Shown in pieces: positions 1 through 9,296 of a stretch of 64,000 nt of DNA (position 1 is the stretch's first letter; every line of letters begins with the position of its first letter). The notes below the pieces were generated by a model. It had not been told where the DNA came from. It saw only the letters and a list, made by a program, of their open reading frames with translations, and ran no database searches. Made by a program: the position numbers and the translations under genes. This DNA comes from Bacteroidales bacterium (lineage in GTDB: Bacteria; Bacteroidota; Bacteroidia; Bacteroidales; F082). The DNA lies in the NCBI GenBank assembly GCA_021647205.1, contig JAKIVD010000009.1, positions 62,001 through 126,000 of the forward strand. Reading direction: 5' to 3'.

Positions 1-28
1 AGGGCCAAATTAAACAAAGGAGGTTAAT

Positions 29-325
29 ATGAGAGTTAACATCAATTCGGTTCATTTTAAAACCGACACCAAGCTGGAAAACTTCATCGAACGGAAAATT
101 GGTAAGCTTTCGGGCATGTTTGAAGGCGTAATTGGCTCGGAAGTGACGCTCAAAGTGGAGCAATCTGAGAAAAAAGACAACAAAATTGCCGAGATCAGGC
201 TCCTGATCAAAGGCTACGATTTGTATGCAAAGAAACAAAGCAAAACCTTTGAAGAGGCAACGGACACTGCCGTTGACGCACTTAAAAAACAATTGGAGAA
301 ATACAAAGGAAGGCACAAAAAATAA
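29..325 (+). CDS. hpf: Ribosome hibernation-promoting factor, short form (HPF/RaiA family)
   Basis: A 98-residue protein of the HPF/RaiA family, which binds the 30S decoding region in slow growth and favours inactive ribosomes. The N-terminal strand (MRVNINSVHFKTD) and the lysine-rich C-terminus (KKQLEKYKGRHKK) fit the family. No long-form dimerisation domain follows, so this is the short type. The ATG is preceded by AAAGGAGG at 16-23, a strong Shine-Dalgarno match that is unusual in Bacteroidota, where most genes lack one. It lies directly upstream of the tRNA/tuf block, consistent with a translation-related neighbourhood. Any gene before it is outside the window. Confidence 0.93.
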   Translation: MRVNINSVHFKTDTKLENFIERKIGKLSGMFEGVIGSEVTLKVEQSEKKDNKIAEIRLLIKGYDLYAKKQSKTFEEATDTAVDALKKQLEKYKGRHKK

Positions 326-349
326 TAATTGGCTTTTTTTTTCAAAACC

Positions 350-381
350 TTTGGTTATTCCACCTAAAGTATATATTTTTG
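350..381 (+). promoter_or_regulatory. Bacteroidota-type promoter for the tRNA-tuf block
   Basis: TTTG at 350-353 and TATTTTTG at 374-381 are separated by 20 bp. This matches the known Bacteroidota housekeeping promoter (-33 TTTG, -7 TAnnTTTG, spacer 19-21). It sits between hpf and the first tRNA gene. The hairpin at 382-411 begins immediately after the -7 box, so initiation would fall inside a terminator-like structure. Confidence 0.6.
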
Positions 382-411
382 CAGACCTTTTTCGCGAGAG
401 GTCTGTTTTTT
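382..411 (+). terminator. Terminator-like hairpin between hpf and tRNA-Thr
   Basis: CAGACCT (382-388) and AGGTCTG (399-405) form a perfect 7-bp stem around a 10-nt loop, followed by six T (406-411). It can end hpf transcription. Because it directly abuts the -7 box at 374-381, the two signals overlap functionally. Confidence 0.6.
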
Positions 412-481
412 ATGTCGGCTCGTTCTGAAAGTATTGAAAACAAGGCTCAGCAAGAGTTTCGAGCCAGTTAAAATTGAGTAT

Positions 482-555
482 GCCAACATAGCTCAGTTGG
501 CCAGAGCAGCTGATTTGTAATCAGCCGGTCGGGGGTTCGAATCCCTCTGTTGGCT
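482..555 (+). tRNA. tRNA-Thr (anticodon TGT)
   Basis: A full cloverleaf: acceptor GCCAACA pairs with TGTTGGC, anticodon stem GCTGA/TCAGC encloses loop TTTGTAA, and the T arm reads GGTTCGAATCC. Anticodon TGT reads ACA (Thr). The 3' CCA is not encoded: the discriminator T is followed by CA. Confidence 0.95.
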
Positions 556-583
556 CAAGTTCTTAAAAAATATTGAAAAACCG

Positions 584-665
584 GGGGAGATACCGAAGCG
601 GTCAAACGGGGCAGACTGTAAATCTGTTGGCTCAGCCTTCGGAGGTTCGAATCCTCCTCTCCCCA
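584..665 (+). tRNA. tRNA-Tyr (anticodon GTA)
   Basis: Acceptor GGGGAGA pairs with TCTCCCC. Anticodon loop CTGTAAA gives GTA (Tyr). The 82-nt length and long variable arm are as expected for bacterial tRNA-Tyr. CCA is not encoded: discriminator A is followed by CA. Confidence 0.95.
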
Positions 666-734
666 CAGATTAGTTGAAAGTGCTGAGTTAAAAGTTAGAA
701 AGATTGCTTTAAACTCGAAACTCAAAACTGCTTT

Positions 735-807
735 GCGGGAGTAGCTCATTTGGTAGAGCGATAGCCTTCCAAGCTATAGGTGGTCGGTTCGAGCCCGATC
801 TCCCGCT
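735..807 (+). tRNA. tRNA-Gly (anticodon TCC)
   Basis: Acceptor GCGGGAG pairs with CTCCCGC. Anticodon stem ATAGC/GCTAT holds loop CTTCCAA, giving TCC, which reads GGA (Gly). CCA is not encoded: discriminator T is followed by CA. Confidence 0.95.
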
Positions 808-815
808 CAGGTTTT

Positions 816-887
816 GCCGGGGTAGCTCAGGGGTAGAGCGCTTCCTTGGTAAGGAAGAGGTCACGAGTTCAATTCTCGTCCTCGGCT
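816..887 (+). tRNA. tRNA-Thr (anticodon GGT)
   Basis: Acceptor GCCGGGG pairs with CCTCGGC with one G-U pair. Anticodon stem CTTCC/GGAAG holds loop TTGGTAA, giving GGT, which reads ACC (Thr). It is the last tRNA before tuf, 56 nt from the tuf ATG. CCA is not encoded. Confidence 0.95.
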
Positions 888-943
888 CATGAAGAAAATT
901 ATTTATTAATTTACATTAATCGTTTTTAAAACAATCTTTTGTT

Positions 944-2131
944 ATGGCTAAAGAAAAATTCGACCGTTCCAAACCGCATGTAAACATTGGAACAATTGGA
1001 CATGTTGATCACGGAAAAACAACTCTGACAGCTGCCATCACGCTTTCATTACAAGACGCGGGTTTGGCAGAATTTGCATCTTTTGATTCCATCGACAATG
1101 CTCCAGAAGAAAAAGAAAGAGGTATTACTATTAATACTGCGCATGTAGAATACGCAACCGAGAACCGTCACTACGCCCACGTTGACTGTCCCGGTCATGC
1201 TGACTACGTAAAGAATATGGTAACCGGTGCTGCCCAGATGGACGGTGCCATCCTTGTTGTTGCCGCTACTGACGGCCCCATGCCACAAACCCGCGAGCAC
1301 ATCCTGCTGGCACGCCAGGTAGGTGTACCACGTCTGGTTGTTTTTATGAACAAAGTGGACATGGTTGACGACGAAGAACTGCTCGAACTGGTTGACATGG
1401 AAATCAGGGACCTGCTCAGCTTCTACGATTTTGACGGCGACAACACTCCCGTAATCCAGGGTTCTGCACTTGGTGCCTTGAACCAGGAAGCAAAATGGGT
1501 AGAAAAAGTGAAGGAATTAATGGCTGCTTGCGACGAGTGGATTCCACTCCCAACACGCGACCAGGACAAGCCTTTCCTAATGCCGATTGAAGATGTTTTC
1601 TCGATTACAGGCCGCGGAACAGTGGCCACCGGAAGAATTGAAACAGGGGTGATCAATACAGGCGACCCTGTTGACATTATTGGAATGGGTGCTGAGAAAC
1701 TGAAATCAGTTGTTACAGGTGTTGAAATGTTCCGTAAGATCCTTGACCGCGGTGAAGCTGGTGACAACGCCGGTTTGCTGTTGAGGGGTATCGACAAAAA
1801 CGAAATTAGAAGGGGAATGGTCATTGCCAAACCCGGTAGTGTAACCCCTCACAAAAATTTCAAAGCCGAGGTGTATATCCTGAAGAAAGAAGAAGGTGGC
1901 CGTCACACGCCATTCCACAATAAATATCGTCCGCAGTTCTATTTCAGGACAACCGACGTAACAGGTGAAATCATGCTTCCCGACGGTGTTGAGATGGTGA
2001 TGCCTGGTGATAACTTAACAGTTGAGGTTAACCTTATCGCCGAAATTGCCATGAACAAAGGTCTTCGTTTTGCTATCCGCGAAGGTGGACGTACAGTTGG
2101 CGCCGGTCAGGTAACCGAGATTATTGAATAA
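944..2131 (+). CDS. tuf: Translation elongation factor Tu
   Basis: EF-Tu of 395 residues, full length. It carries aminoacyl-tRNA to the ribosomal A site with GTP. G1 P-loop GHVDHGKT is at about 19-26, DCPGH (G3) near 80, NKVD (G4) near 135 and a G5 motif near 174, followed by domains II and III ending in [12 protein letters not shown]. It lies between tRNA-Thr and tRNA-Trp and is probably co-transcribed with the upstream tRNAs, as in many Bacteroidota. No second tuf copy is in the window. Confidence 0.99.
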   Translation: MAKEKFDRSKPHVNIGTIGHVDHGKTTLTAAITLSLQDAGLAEFASFDSIDNAPEEKERGITINTAHVEYATENRHYAHVDCPGHADYVKNMVTGAAQMDGAILVVAATDGPMPQTREHILLARQVGVPRLVVFMNKVDMVDDEELLELVDMEIRDLLSFYDFDGDNTPVIQGSALGALNQEAKWVEKVKELMAACDEWIPLPTRDQDKPFLMPIEDVFSITGRGTVATGRIETGVINTGDPVDIIGMGAEKLKSVVTGVEMFRKILDRGEAGDNAGLLLRGIDKNEIRRGMVIAKPGSVTPHKNFKAEVYILKKEEGGRHTPFHNKYRPQFYFRTTDVTGEIMLPDGVEMVMPGDNLTVEVNLIAEIAMNKGLRFAIREGGRTVGAGQVTEIIE

Positions 2132-2160
2132 TATTAACCGTGTTTGACGCAAGGCTTGAG

Positions 2161-2191
2161 AGGTATTGCGGATTTGAAACCCGCAATACCT
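2161..2191 (+). terminator. 11-bp perfect hairpin after tuf
   Basis: AGGTATTGCGG (2161-2171) and CCGCAATACCT (2181-2191) form a perfect stem with a 9-nt loop, followed by only TT then AACG. The short U tract suggests a leaky terminator or an RNA-processing site between tuf and tRNA-Trp/secE rather than a full stop. Confidence 0.55.
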
Positions 2192-2214
2192 TTAACGTCT
2201 TAATCCAAATACAA

Positions 2215-2287
2215 ACGGGTGTAGCTCAATTGGTAGAGTAGTGGTCTCCAAAACCATTGGTTGTGGGTTCGATTCCTACCACCCGTG
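2215..2287 (+). tRNA. tRNA-Trp (anticodon CCA)
   Basis: Acceptor ACGGGTG pairs with CACCCGT. The anticodon loop CTCCAAA gives CCA, reading UGG (Trp). It lies 17 nt upstream of the secE ATG, the usual tuf - tRNA-Trp - secE order. The 3' CCA is not encoded: discriminator G is followed by CA. Confidence 0.96.
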
Positions 2288-2304
2288 CAAAATAAATACC
2301 TAAA

Positions 2305-2502
2305 ATGGCAAAGTTCAGTATCGCAAATTATTTTAAAGAAAGTTACGACGAATGGATGCAAAAAGTATCCTGGCCAACTTGGAGTGAGCTGCAGAACAGT
2401 GCAATCGTAGTATCCGTTGCTTCCCTAATCATCGCTTTTGTGGTTTTTATGATGGATAACTCGTTTCAGTTCGTGTTGGAAAAATTTTACGAAATGTTTT
2501 AA
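2305..2502 (+). CDS. secE: Preprotein translocase subunit SecE
   Basis: A 65-residue single-span SecE, which clamps the SecY channel in the inner membrane. The amphipathic segment with WMQKVSWPTWSELQ (about 17-30) is the SecE signature, followed by one transmembrane helix at about 33-55. The length matches the short form usual outside Gammaproteobacteria. It lies between tRNA-Trp and nusG, the conserved order, so it is probably in the same transcript as the ribosomal-protein genes. Confidence 0.95.
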   Translation: MAKFSIANYFKESYDEWMQKVSWPTWSELQNSAIVVSVASLIIAFVVFMMDNSFQFVLEKFYEMF

Positions 2503-2580
2503 TTTTTCCGCCTTCGGCATTGTTCGAATCAATTATATTTTATAAACTGTTTATTACTAATCCCAATCCCCCTGTGCACA

Positions 2581-3126
2581 ATGAGTGAACAATCGACTAA
2601 CAAATGGTATGTTGTTAGAGCTATCTCTGGAAAAGAGAAAAGGGTGAAGGAGTACCTCGAAAGTGAGATCAAAAGAATGAAGATCGAAGACAAGATCAGC
2701 CAGATTTTGATCCCCACTGAGAATGTTTACCAGATTCGCAAAGGGAAAAAAGTGAGCAAAGAACGCAACTATTTTCCCGGTTATGTTTTAATCGAAGCTG
2801 ACCTCTCGGGTGAGATTCCCCACATCATCAAGAACGTGCCCAATGTTATCGGCTTTCTTGGTACACGTGGCGAGCCCGAACCCATGAGGGAATCGGAAGT
2901 AAAACGTATTCTTGGAAAAGTTGACGAACTGGCCGAACAGGGAGAAGAGGTTAATGTACCCTATTTAGTTGGCGAATCGGTCACCGTAATTGATGGCCCT
3001 TTCAACAGTTTTAGCGGTATTATCGAAGAGATCAACGAAGAGAAGAAAAAGTTGAAAGTGATGGTGAAGATCTTTGGGAGAAAAACCCCGCTTGAACTCA
3101 ATTTCATGCAGGTAGAAAAGGAATAG
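2581..3126 (+). CDS. nusG: Transcription termination/antitermination factor NusG
   Basis: NusG of 181 residues, which binds RNA polymerase beta' and links it to Rho or the ribosome. The NGN domain starts at [15 protein letters not shown] and contains FPGYVLIEA and the loop [10 protein letters not shown]. The C-terminal KOW domain has the [18 protein letters not shown] motif near residues 135-152. It follows secE by 78 nt and precedes rplK by 38 nt, the classic secE-nusG-rplK order. Confidence 0.98.
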   Translation: MSEQSTNKWYVVRAISGKEKRVKEYLESEIKRMKIEDKISQILIPTENVYQIRKGKKVSKERNYFPGYVLIEADLSGEIPHIIKNVPNVIGFLGTRGEPEPMRESEVKRILGKVDELAEQGEEVNVPYLVGESVTVIDGPFNSFSGIIEEINEEKKKLKVMVKIFGRKTPLELNFMQVEKE

Positions 3127-3164
3127 TGTAAACGTATTCTTTAATTTTAAACATTTGGTTTAAA

Positions 3165-3614
3165 ATGGCAAAAGAAGTAAGTGGATTAATTAAACTACAG
3201 ATTAAGGGAGGAGCTGCAAACCCCTCGCCACCGGTGGGGCCCGCTTTGGGCGCCAAGGGTGTGAACATCATGGAGTTTTGCAAACAGTTTAATGCACGTA
3301 CGCAGGAGCAGGCCGGCAAGGTCATCCCCGTAATCATTACTGTTTTCAAAGATAAATCTTTTGATTTCATCATCAAACAACCGCCGGTTGCTGTGCAAAT
3401 TATGGATGCTGCAAAACTGAAAAAAGGTTCCCCGGAACCCAACCGTTTAAAAGTAGCAACTATTACCTGGGACCAGGTTCGGTCAATCGCTGAATCAAAA
3501 ATGTCTGACTTAAACGCTTTTACAGTTGAGTCAGCCATGCAAATGGTAGCAGGTACTGCGCGCAGTATGGGTGTGAAGGTTAAAGGCAAATTCCCTGCAG
3601 AAATCAATAGTTAA
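3165..3614 (+). CDS. rplK: 50S ribosomal protein L11
   Basis: L11, 149 residues, part of the GTPase-associated centre with 23S rRNA helices 43/44. The N-terminal domain holds the proline-rich [11 protein letters not shown] motif that contacts translation factors. The C-terminal RNA-binding domain includes [10 protein letters not shown]. It is full length, starts at [16 protein letters not shown], and precedes rplA by 24 nt in the conserved rplKAJL cluster. Confidence 0.99.
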   Translation: MAKEVSGLIKLQIKGGAANPSPPVGPALGAKGVNIMEFCKQFNARTQEQAGKVIPVIITVFKDKSFDFIIKQPPVAVQIMDAAKLKKGSPEPNRLKVATITWDQVRSIAESKMSDLNAFTVESAMQMVAGTARSMGVKVKGKFPAEINS

Positions 3615-3638
3615 CAAAATCTGTTAACAGAGAAGAAA

Positions 3639-4337
3639 ATGGCAAAATTGACAAAAAAACACAAAGAAGCTTTAGCCAAATTCGATCAGGAGAAACAATA
3701 CTCATTAGCCGAAGCTGTTGAAATTGTGAAGGACATTACCTACACCAATTTTGACGCCTCCGTAAATGTGGATGTTAAACTGGGCGTTGACCCCCGTAAA
3801 GCTAACCAAATGGTTAGGGGATCGGTCACCCTGCCTCACGGCACGGGTAAAGATGTACGGGTACTCGTCCTCTGTACTCCCGATAAAGAAGAAGAAGCTA
3901 AAGCCGCTGGCGCCGACCATGTTGGTTTGGACGAATACGTTCAAAAAATCAAAGATGGCTGGACCGATATCGATGTGGTGATTACCATGCCTAGCGTTAT
4001 GCCAAAAGTTGGCGCTTTGGGAAGGGTTCTAGGGCCGAGAGGCTTGATGCCCAACCCGAAAACCGGAACCGTTACGATGGAAGTTGGCAAAGCGGTGAAC
4101 GCTGCCAAAGCTGGTAAGATTGATTTTAAAGTTGACAAATACGGCATCATCCATTCGGCTGTTGCCAAAGTAAGTTTTGAAAATAGCAAAATCGCTGAAA
4201 ATGCGGCCGAGCTGCTCAACAATATCATCAAGCTCAAACCTTCGTCGGCAAAAGGTACTTACGTACAAAGTATTTACCTCTCCAGCACCATGAGCCCCGG
4301 AATTCAGATAGATCCCAAATCATTAATCACTGCTTAA
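3639..4337 (+). CDS. rplA: 50S ribosomal protein L1
   Basis: L1, 232 residues, the mobile stalk protein at the E site. In other bacteria it is a translational repressor of the L11-L1 mRNA. The family signature is visible at [25 protein letters not shown] (about 115-140), together with the flanking [24 protein letters not shown] segment. It is full length and ends 12 nt before rplJ, leaving little room for an independent rplJ leader. Confidence 0.99.
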   Translation: MAKLTKKHKEALAKFDQEKQYSLAEAVEIVKDITYTNFDASVNVDVKLGVDPRKANQMVRGSVTLPHGTGKDVRVLVLCTPDKEEEAKAAGADHVGLDEYVQKIKDGWTDIDVVITMPSVMPKVGALGRVLGPRGLMPNPKTGTVTMEVGKAVNAAKAGKIDFKVDKYGIIHSAVAKVSFENSKIAENAAELLNNIIKLKPSSAKGTYVQSIYLSSTMSPGIQIDPKSLITA

Positions 4338-4349
4338 AGATTCAAACCC

Positions 4350-4877
4350 ATGAGAAAAGAGAATAAAAAAGAGCTCATTGAGTCCTTGACGCAGCAATTG
4401 ACAGATGTTAACAATTTTTACCTGGCCGATATTTCAACACTCAATGCAGAAGACACCAGCAATCTGAGAAGACTCTGCTTTAAGTACGGAATTAAACTTC
4501 AGGTAGTAAAAAACACCTTGCTCAAAAAAGCAATGGAAGATGTTGACAAAGATCTTGATGGATTTTACGAAACGCTGAAAGGAAACACTTCGGTGATGTT
4601 TGCCGAGGCCGGAAACGGCCCCGCAAAACTCATCAAAGAGTTCAGGAAGAAATTCAAAACCGACCGTCCCGTACTTAAAGGTGCGTACATCGAAGAAATG
4701 ACGTACATCGGGAACGACCAACTTGACTTTCTTGTGGCAATTAAATCGAAAGATGAACTTATTGCCGATGTTATTGCCTTGTTGCAATCACCTGTCAAAA
4801 ATGTTGTTTCAGCATTACAATCCGGTGGAAATACACTTTCCGGAATCCTTACTACCTTATCGGAAAAATCCGAATAA
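4350..4877 (+). CDS. rplJ: 50S ribosomal protein L10
   Basis: L10, 175 residues, the base of the L7/L12 stalk. The N-terminal RNA-binding half contains LRRLCFKYGIKLQVVKNTLLKKA. The C-terminal helix (PVKNVVSALQSGGNTLSGILTTLSEKSE) matches the region that carries L12 dimers. The gap to rplA is 12 nt and to rplL 62 nt. An L10-leader-type structure was not recognised in the short upstream gap. Confidence 0.98.
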   Translation: MRKENKKELIESLTQQLTDVNNFYLADISTLNAEDTSNLRRLCFKYGIKLQVVKNTLLKKAMEDVDKDLDGFYETLKGNTSVMFAEAGNGPAKLIKEFRKKFKTDRPVLKGAYIEEMTYIGNDQLDFLVAIKSKDELIADVIALLQSPVKNVVSALQSGGNTLSGILTTLSEKSE

Positions 4878-4939
4878 GGGTTATATTTTATTACAGAATT
4901 TTTTTCAGAATATTATTCATAAATTAAATTGATACAAAA

Positions 4940-5317
4940 ATGGCAGATTTAAAAGCATTTGCGGAACAATTGGTTAACCTTACTGTTAAAGAGGTAAACG
5001 AACTTGCAGATATCCTTAAAGAAGAATATGGCATTGAACCAGCTGCTGCGGCAGTTGCCGTTGCCGGTCCCGCCGTAGGTGGAGACGAAGCCGCTGCTGA
5101 GGAACAAACAGCATTTGATGTTATCCTCAAGTCGCACGGCCAGTCGAAACTCGCCGTCGTAAAACTGGTCAAGGAACTCACCAGCTTAGGATTGAAAGAA
5201 GCAAAAGAACTGGTTGACTCCGCACCGAAAGCCGTTAAAGAAGGCGTTTCGAAAGACGAAGCAGACGCACTGAAATCACAGCTCGAAGAAGCCGGTGCTG
5301 AAGTAGAAGTTAAATAG
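4940..5317 (+). CDS. rplL: 50S ribosomal protein L7/L12
   Basis: L7/L12, 125 residues, the multicopy stalk protein that recruits translational GTPases. It shows the N-terminal dimerisation helices (about 1-33), an Ala/Gly-rich hinge around 36-53 ([14 protein letters not shown]) and the C-terminal factor-binding domain with [24 protein letters not shown]. It is followed by a 139-nt gap with a hairpin before rpoB. Confidence 0.98.
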   Translation: MADLKAFAEQLVNLTVKEVNELADILKEEYGIEPAAAAVAVAGPAVGGDEAAAEEQTAFDVILKSHGQSKLAVVKLVKELTSLGLKEAKELVDSAPKAVKEGVSKDEADALKSQLEEAGAEVEVK

Positions 5318-5342
5318 TACTTCTATAAATTATTTGGCCTTA

Positions 5343-5370
5343 CCTCTAACCCGATTTTCGGGTTTAGGGG
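5343..5370 (+). promoter_or_regulatory. Hairpin in the rplL-rpoB spacer
   Basis: CCTCT plus AACCCGA (5343-5354) pairs with TCGGGTT and AGGGG (5358-5370) across a 3-nt loop with a single bulged T: 12 pairs, one of them T-G. Only a broken T-rich stretch follows. The position is that of the E. coli rplL-rpoB attenuator/RNase III site, which lowers polymerase expression relative to ribosomal proteins. A similar role here is inference. Confidence 0.5.
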
Positions 5371-5456
5371 TTTGTGCCTGTTTTGTTCTTTTATTTCATT
5401 CTTTCTCTTTCCTGGCCTCAAAAACCAGATTTGTTTTAACTTAAAACCATTAAGCT

Positions 5457-8400
5457 TTGGCTGACATTAAATCCGAAAGAATCAGTTTCGCATCAGCGAA
5501 AAACCAACTGGCCTATCCTGACTTTCTCGACATCCAATTGAAATCGTTTCAAGATTTCTTTCAGTTGGAAACAAACCCGGAGAACAGAAAAAATGAAGGC
5601 CTCTTCAGAGTTTTTTCCGAGAACTTTCCAATCACCGATGCAAGAAACAACTTCGTGCTCGAGTTTCTCGATTATTTTATTGATCCCCCACGCTACTCCA
5701 TCGAGGAGACGCTGGAACGCGGATTGACCTACAGTGTGCCCTTAAAAGCAAAACTGAAACTGTACTGCACCGATCCCGATCACGAAGATTTCGAGACCAT
5801 TGTGCAAGACGTCTATCTGGGCATGATACCCTACATGACACCGAAAGGAACCTTTGTAGTTAATGGTGCTGAACGTGTTGTGGTTTCACAACTTCACCGT
5901 TCTCCCGGTGTTTTCTTCGGACAGCACCGGCACGCCAACGGCACCCAGCTTTATTCGGCCAGGATTATTCCTTTTAAAGGCTCCTGGATGGAGTTTTCTA
6001 CCGATATCAACAGCGTGATGTACGCGTATATCGACAGAAAAAAGAAAATGCCCGTAACCACCCTGCTGCGTGCCATCGGCTACGAAACTGACCGCGATAT
6101 TTTAGAGATATTTAACCTTGCCGAAGAAATTAAAGTCAGCAAGGCCGGACTGAAAAGGGTAATTGGCCGAAAACTGGCCGCGCGCGTCGTAAGATCGTGG
6201 TTCGAAGATTTTGTGGACGAAGATACCGGCGAAGTGGTAACCATCGAACGTAACGATGTCATCCTCGAGAGGGAAACAACCATCGAAAACAGCCACATCG
6301 AACAAATCATCGAAGCCGGGGCAAAAACCGTGCTGCTGCACAAGGACGACCCCAGCGCTGCCGATTATTCGATTATCTTCAACACCCTGCAAAAAGACAC
6401 CACCAACTCCGAAAAGGAAGCGGTTGAATACATCTATTTCCAGTTGCGCAACGCCCTTCCCCCCGATGAAGAAACAGCACGTGGTATTTTTGAGAAACTG
6501 TTTTTCTCCGACAAGCGCTACGACCTCGGTGAAGTCGGCCGTTACCGGATTAACAAGAAACTGGAGATCAACACATCTTCAGATGTACGGGTTTTGACGA
6601 AAGATGACATTATCCTCATCATTAAATACCTGATTAAACTCATCAACAACAAGACGATTGTTGACGACATTGACCACCTGAGCAACCGCCGGGTAAGAAC
6701 AGTCGGGGAACAATTGTACAACCAATTTGGTGTCGGCCTTTCAAGAATGGCCAGGACCATCCGCGAGCGAATGAATGTCCGCGACAATGAGGTGTTTACA
6801 CCAACTGACCTCATCAATGCCAAAACACTGTCTTCGGTTATCAACTCCTTCTTTGGAACCAACCAGCTTTCGCAGTTCATGGACCAAACCAATCCACTGT
6901 CCGAGCTGACCCACAAACGCCGTATTTCGGCTTTGGGACCGGGGGGACTCTCGCGCGAGCGTGCCGGGTTTGAGGTGCGCGACGTACATTACACCCACTA
7001 CGGACGGCTCTGCACCATCGAAACCCCTGAGGGACCGAACATCGGATTGATTTCTTCGCTCTGTGTTTACGCCAAAATAAACCGGCTTGGATTTATCGAA
7101 ACACCTTACAGGGAAGTTGCTGAAGGAGTAGTTCAGTTTAAGAAAAAACCAATTTACCTGAGTGCAGAAGAAGAAGAAGACAAAATTATCGCCCAGGCCA
7201 GTACACTGGTGGCTGAGGATGGACAATTTGTCAACGAAAAAGTAAAAGTGCGCTACCAGGCCGACTATCCCATCACACCACGTGAAGAAGTGGGCATGAT
7301 TGATATTGCACCCAACCAGATAGCCTCCATCGCGGCATCGCTGATTCCGTTTTTGGAGCATGACGATGCCAACCGTGCCCTGATGGGCTCGAACATGATG
7401 CGCCAGGCTGTTCCCTTGCTCAATGCCGAAGCCCCCATCGTCGGGACAGGCATCGAAGGAAATGTGGCCAAGGATTCGAGGGTGCTGCTGAACGCCGAAG
7501 GCGAAGGTGTTGTTGAATACGTTGACGCCGATAAAATCACCATCAAATACCAGCGCGACGATACAGAAAAACTGGTCAGTTTTGAAGAGGATATCAAAAC
7601 TTACGTTTTAACCAAGTTTAAAAGGACCAACCAAAACACCTTCATCAACCTGCGCCCCATCGTACGAAAAGGCGACAAGGTGAAAAAAGGGCAGGTGCTC
7701 TGCGAAGGCTACGCCACAATGAACGGAGAGCTTGCGCTGGGCCGTAACCTCATGGTCGCTTTCATGCCCTGGAAAGGCTACAATTTTGAAGATGCGATTG
7801 TTATTTCTGAAAAAATTGTGAAGAAAGATATCTTCACCTCCATCCACATCGAAGAATTTTCGCTCGATGTTCGCGATACCAAACGGGGTATCGAGGAATT
7901 GACAAACGACATTCCGAACGTGAGTGCTGAAGCCACCAAAGACCTTGATGAAGACGGCCTTATCCGTATTGGCGCCGAAGTAAGAGAAGGGGATATCCTG
8001 ATTGGAAAAATTACCCCGAAAGGGGAAAGTGACCCCACACCCGAAGAAAAACTGCTTCGTGCCATCTTTGGTGACAAAGCCGGTGATGTTAAAAATGCTT
8101 CGCTGAAGGCACCGCCTTCGATGCGCGGTGTTGTTATTGGAAAAAACCTGTTCTCAAGGGCAGTGAAGGACAAAAAGTCGAAAGCCAAGGAGAAAGATGT
8201 CCTCACCGGACTCGAAGAACAGTACGATAAATATTTTGCCGACCTGAAATCCAAACTGAATGACAAACTCATCACACTGGTCAGCAACCGGACCTCGCAG
8301 GGCGTACAAAACAACTATGGCGACCTTGTGGTTCCGACAAAAACCAAGTTCACACAAAAAATCCTGGCCGGCATCGACTACACTACTGTCAACCCGGATA

Positions 8401-9263
8401 AATGGACAACCGATAAGGAGAAAAACGAGCTGATTAAACAGCTCATCAACAACTACAACATTAAATATAAAGAACTCCTTGGTGTATTTAAACGCAAACA
8501 GTTTGTAGCTTCGGTTGGTGATGAACTTCCCAACGGGGTTGTCCAAATGGCAAAGGTTTACGTTGCGAAAAAACGGAAGCTGAAAGTCGGGGACAAAATG
8601 GCCGGCCGTCATGGAAACAAAGGAATTGTTGCACGTATTGTGCGCGAAGAAGACATGCCTTTCCTCGAAGACGGAACACCGGTTGATATTGTACTGAACC
8701 CGCTGGGCGTACCCTCGCGAATGAACCTCGGGCAGATTTATGAAACCGTATTGGGATGGGCCGGAAAAAAACTGGGGCAGACTTTTGCCACACCAATTTT
8801 TGATGGCGCCACGGTCTCACAAATCAACGAATACCTTGAAAAGGCTGAACTTCCCGAAAACGGAAGCACCTTCCTTTATGACGGGGAAACCGGCGAACGC
8901 TTCGACCAACCAGCAACCGTGGGATATATCTACATGCTCAAACTGCACCACATGGTTGACGACAAAATGCACGCCAGGTCAATCGGCCCTTACTCCCTTA
9001 TTACACAACAACCACTCGGTGGTAAAGCCCAGTTTGGGGGACAGCGTTTTGGCGAGATGGAAGTCTGGGCACTCGAAGCTTTTGGCGCCGCCAACATCCT
9101 TCAGGAGATCCTCACGGTTAAGTCCGACGATGTGGTCGGTCGCGCCAAAGCCTACGAAAGCATCGTGAAAGGCGATGTGATGCCAACACCAAATGTTCCC
9201 GAATCATTTAATGTTCTCGTAAACGAGCTCCGTGGCCTTGGCCTCGAAATCTCTTTTGAATAA
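5457..9263 (+). CDS. rpoB: DNA-directed RNA polymerase subunit beta
   Basis: Beta subunit, 1268 residues, full length. Recognisable parts include the rifampicin region ([25 protein letters not shown]), [18 protein letters not shown], and the C-terminal [46 protein letters not shown]. The rifampicin-region residues look wild type. The start must be TTG: an in-frame TAA lies two codons upstream (5451-5453) and the first internal ATG is over 100 codons in, after conserved sequence. It precedes rpoC by 33 nt. Confidence 0.98.
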   Translation: MADIKSERISFASAKNQLAYPDFLDIQLKSFQDFFQLETNPENRKNEGLFRVFSENFPITDARNNFVLEFLDYFIDPPRYSIEETLERGLTYSVPLKAKLKLYCTDPDHEDFETIVQDVYLGMIPYMTPKGTFVVNGAERVVVSQLHRSPGVFFGQHRHANGTQLYSARIIPFKGSWMEFSTDINSVMYAYIDRKKKMPVTTLLRAIGYETDRDILEIFNLAEEIKVSKAGLKRVIGRKLAARVVRSWFEDFVDEDTGEVVTIERNDVILERETTIENSHIEQIIEAGAKTVLLHKDDPSAADYSIIFNTLQKDTTNSEKEAVEYIYFQLRNALPPDEETARGIFEKLFFSDKRYDLGEVGRYRINKKLEINTSSDVRVLTKDDIILIIKYLIKLINNKTIVDDIDHLSNRRVRTVGEQLYNQFGVGLSRMARTIRERMNVRDNEVFTPTDLINAKTLSSVINSFFGTNQLSQFMDQTNPLSELTHKRRISALGPGGLSRERAGFEVRDVHYTHYGRLCTIETPEGPNIGLISSLCVYAKINRLGFIETPYREVAEGVVQFKKKPIYLSAEEEEDKIIAQASTLVAEDGQFVNEKVKVRYQADYPITPREEVGMIDIAPNQIASIAASLIPFLEHDDANRALMGSNMMRQAVPLLNAEAPIVGTGIEGNVAKDSRVLLNAEGEGVVEYVDADKITIKYQRDDTEKLVSFEEDIKTYVLTKFKRTNQNTFINLRPIVRKGDKVKKGQVLCEGYATMNGELALGRNLMVAFMPWKGYNFEDAIVISEKIVKKDIFTSIHIEEFSLDVRDTKRGIEELTNDIPNVSAEATKDLDEDGLIRIGAEVREGDILIGKITPKGESDPTPEEKLLRAIFGDKAGDVKNASLKAPPSMRGVVIGKNLFSRAVKDKKSKAKEKDVLTGLEEQYDKYFADLKSKLNDKLITLVSNRTSQGVQNNYGDLVVPTKTKFTQKILAGIDYTTVNPDKWTTDKEKNELIKQLINNYNIKYKELLGVFKRKQFVASVGDELPNGVVQMAKVYVAKKRKLKVGDKMAGRHGNKGIVARIVREEDMPFLEDGTPVDIVLNPLGVPSRMNLGQIYETVLGWAGKKLGQTFATPIFDGATVSQINEYLEKAELPENGSTFLYDGETGERFDQPATVGYIYMLKLHHMVDDKMHARSIGPYSLITQQPLGGKAQFGGQRFGEMEVWALEAFGAANILQEILTVKSDDVVGRAKAYESIVKGDVMPTPNVPESFNVLVNELRGLGLEISFE

Positions 9264-9296
9264 TCTTTTTTTTTGATAACAATTAATTAACGATAT

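Noticed and set aside
4338-4349. L10 ribosomal leader before rplJ
   Set aside because: The gap is only 12 nt and no kink-turn-like structure was recognised in the end of rplA.
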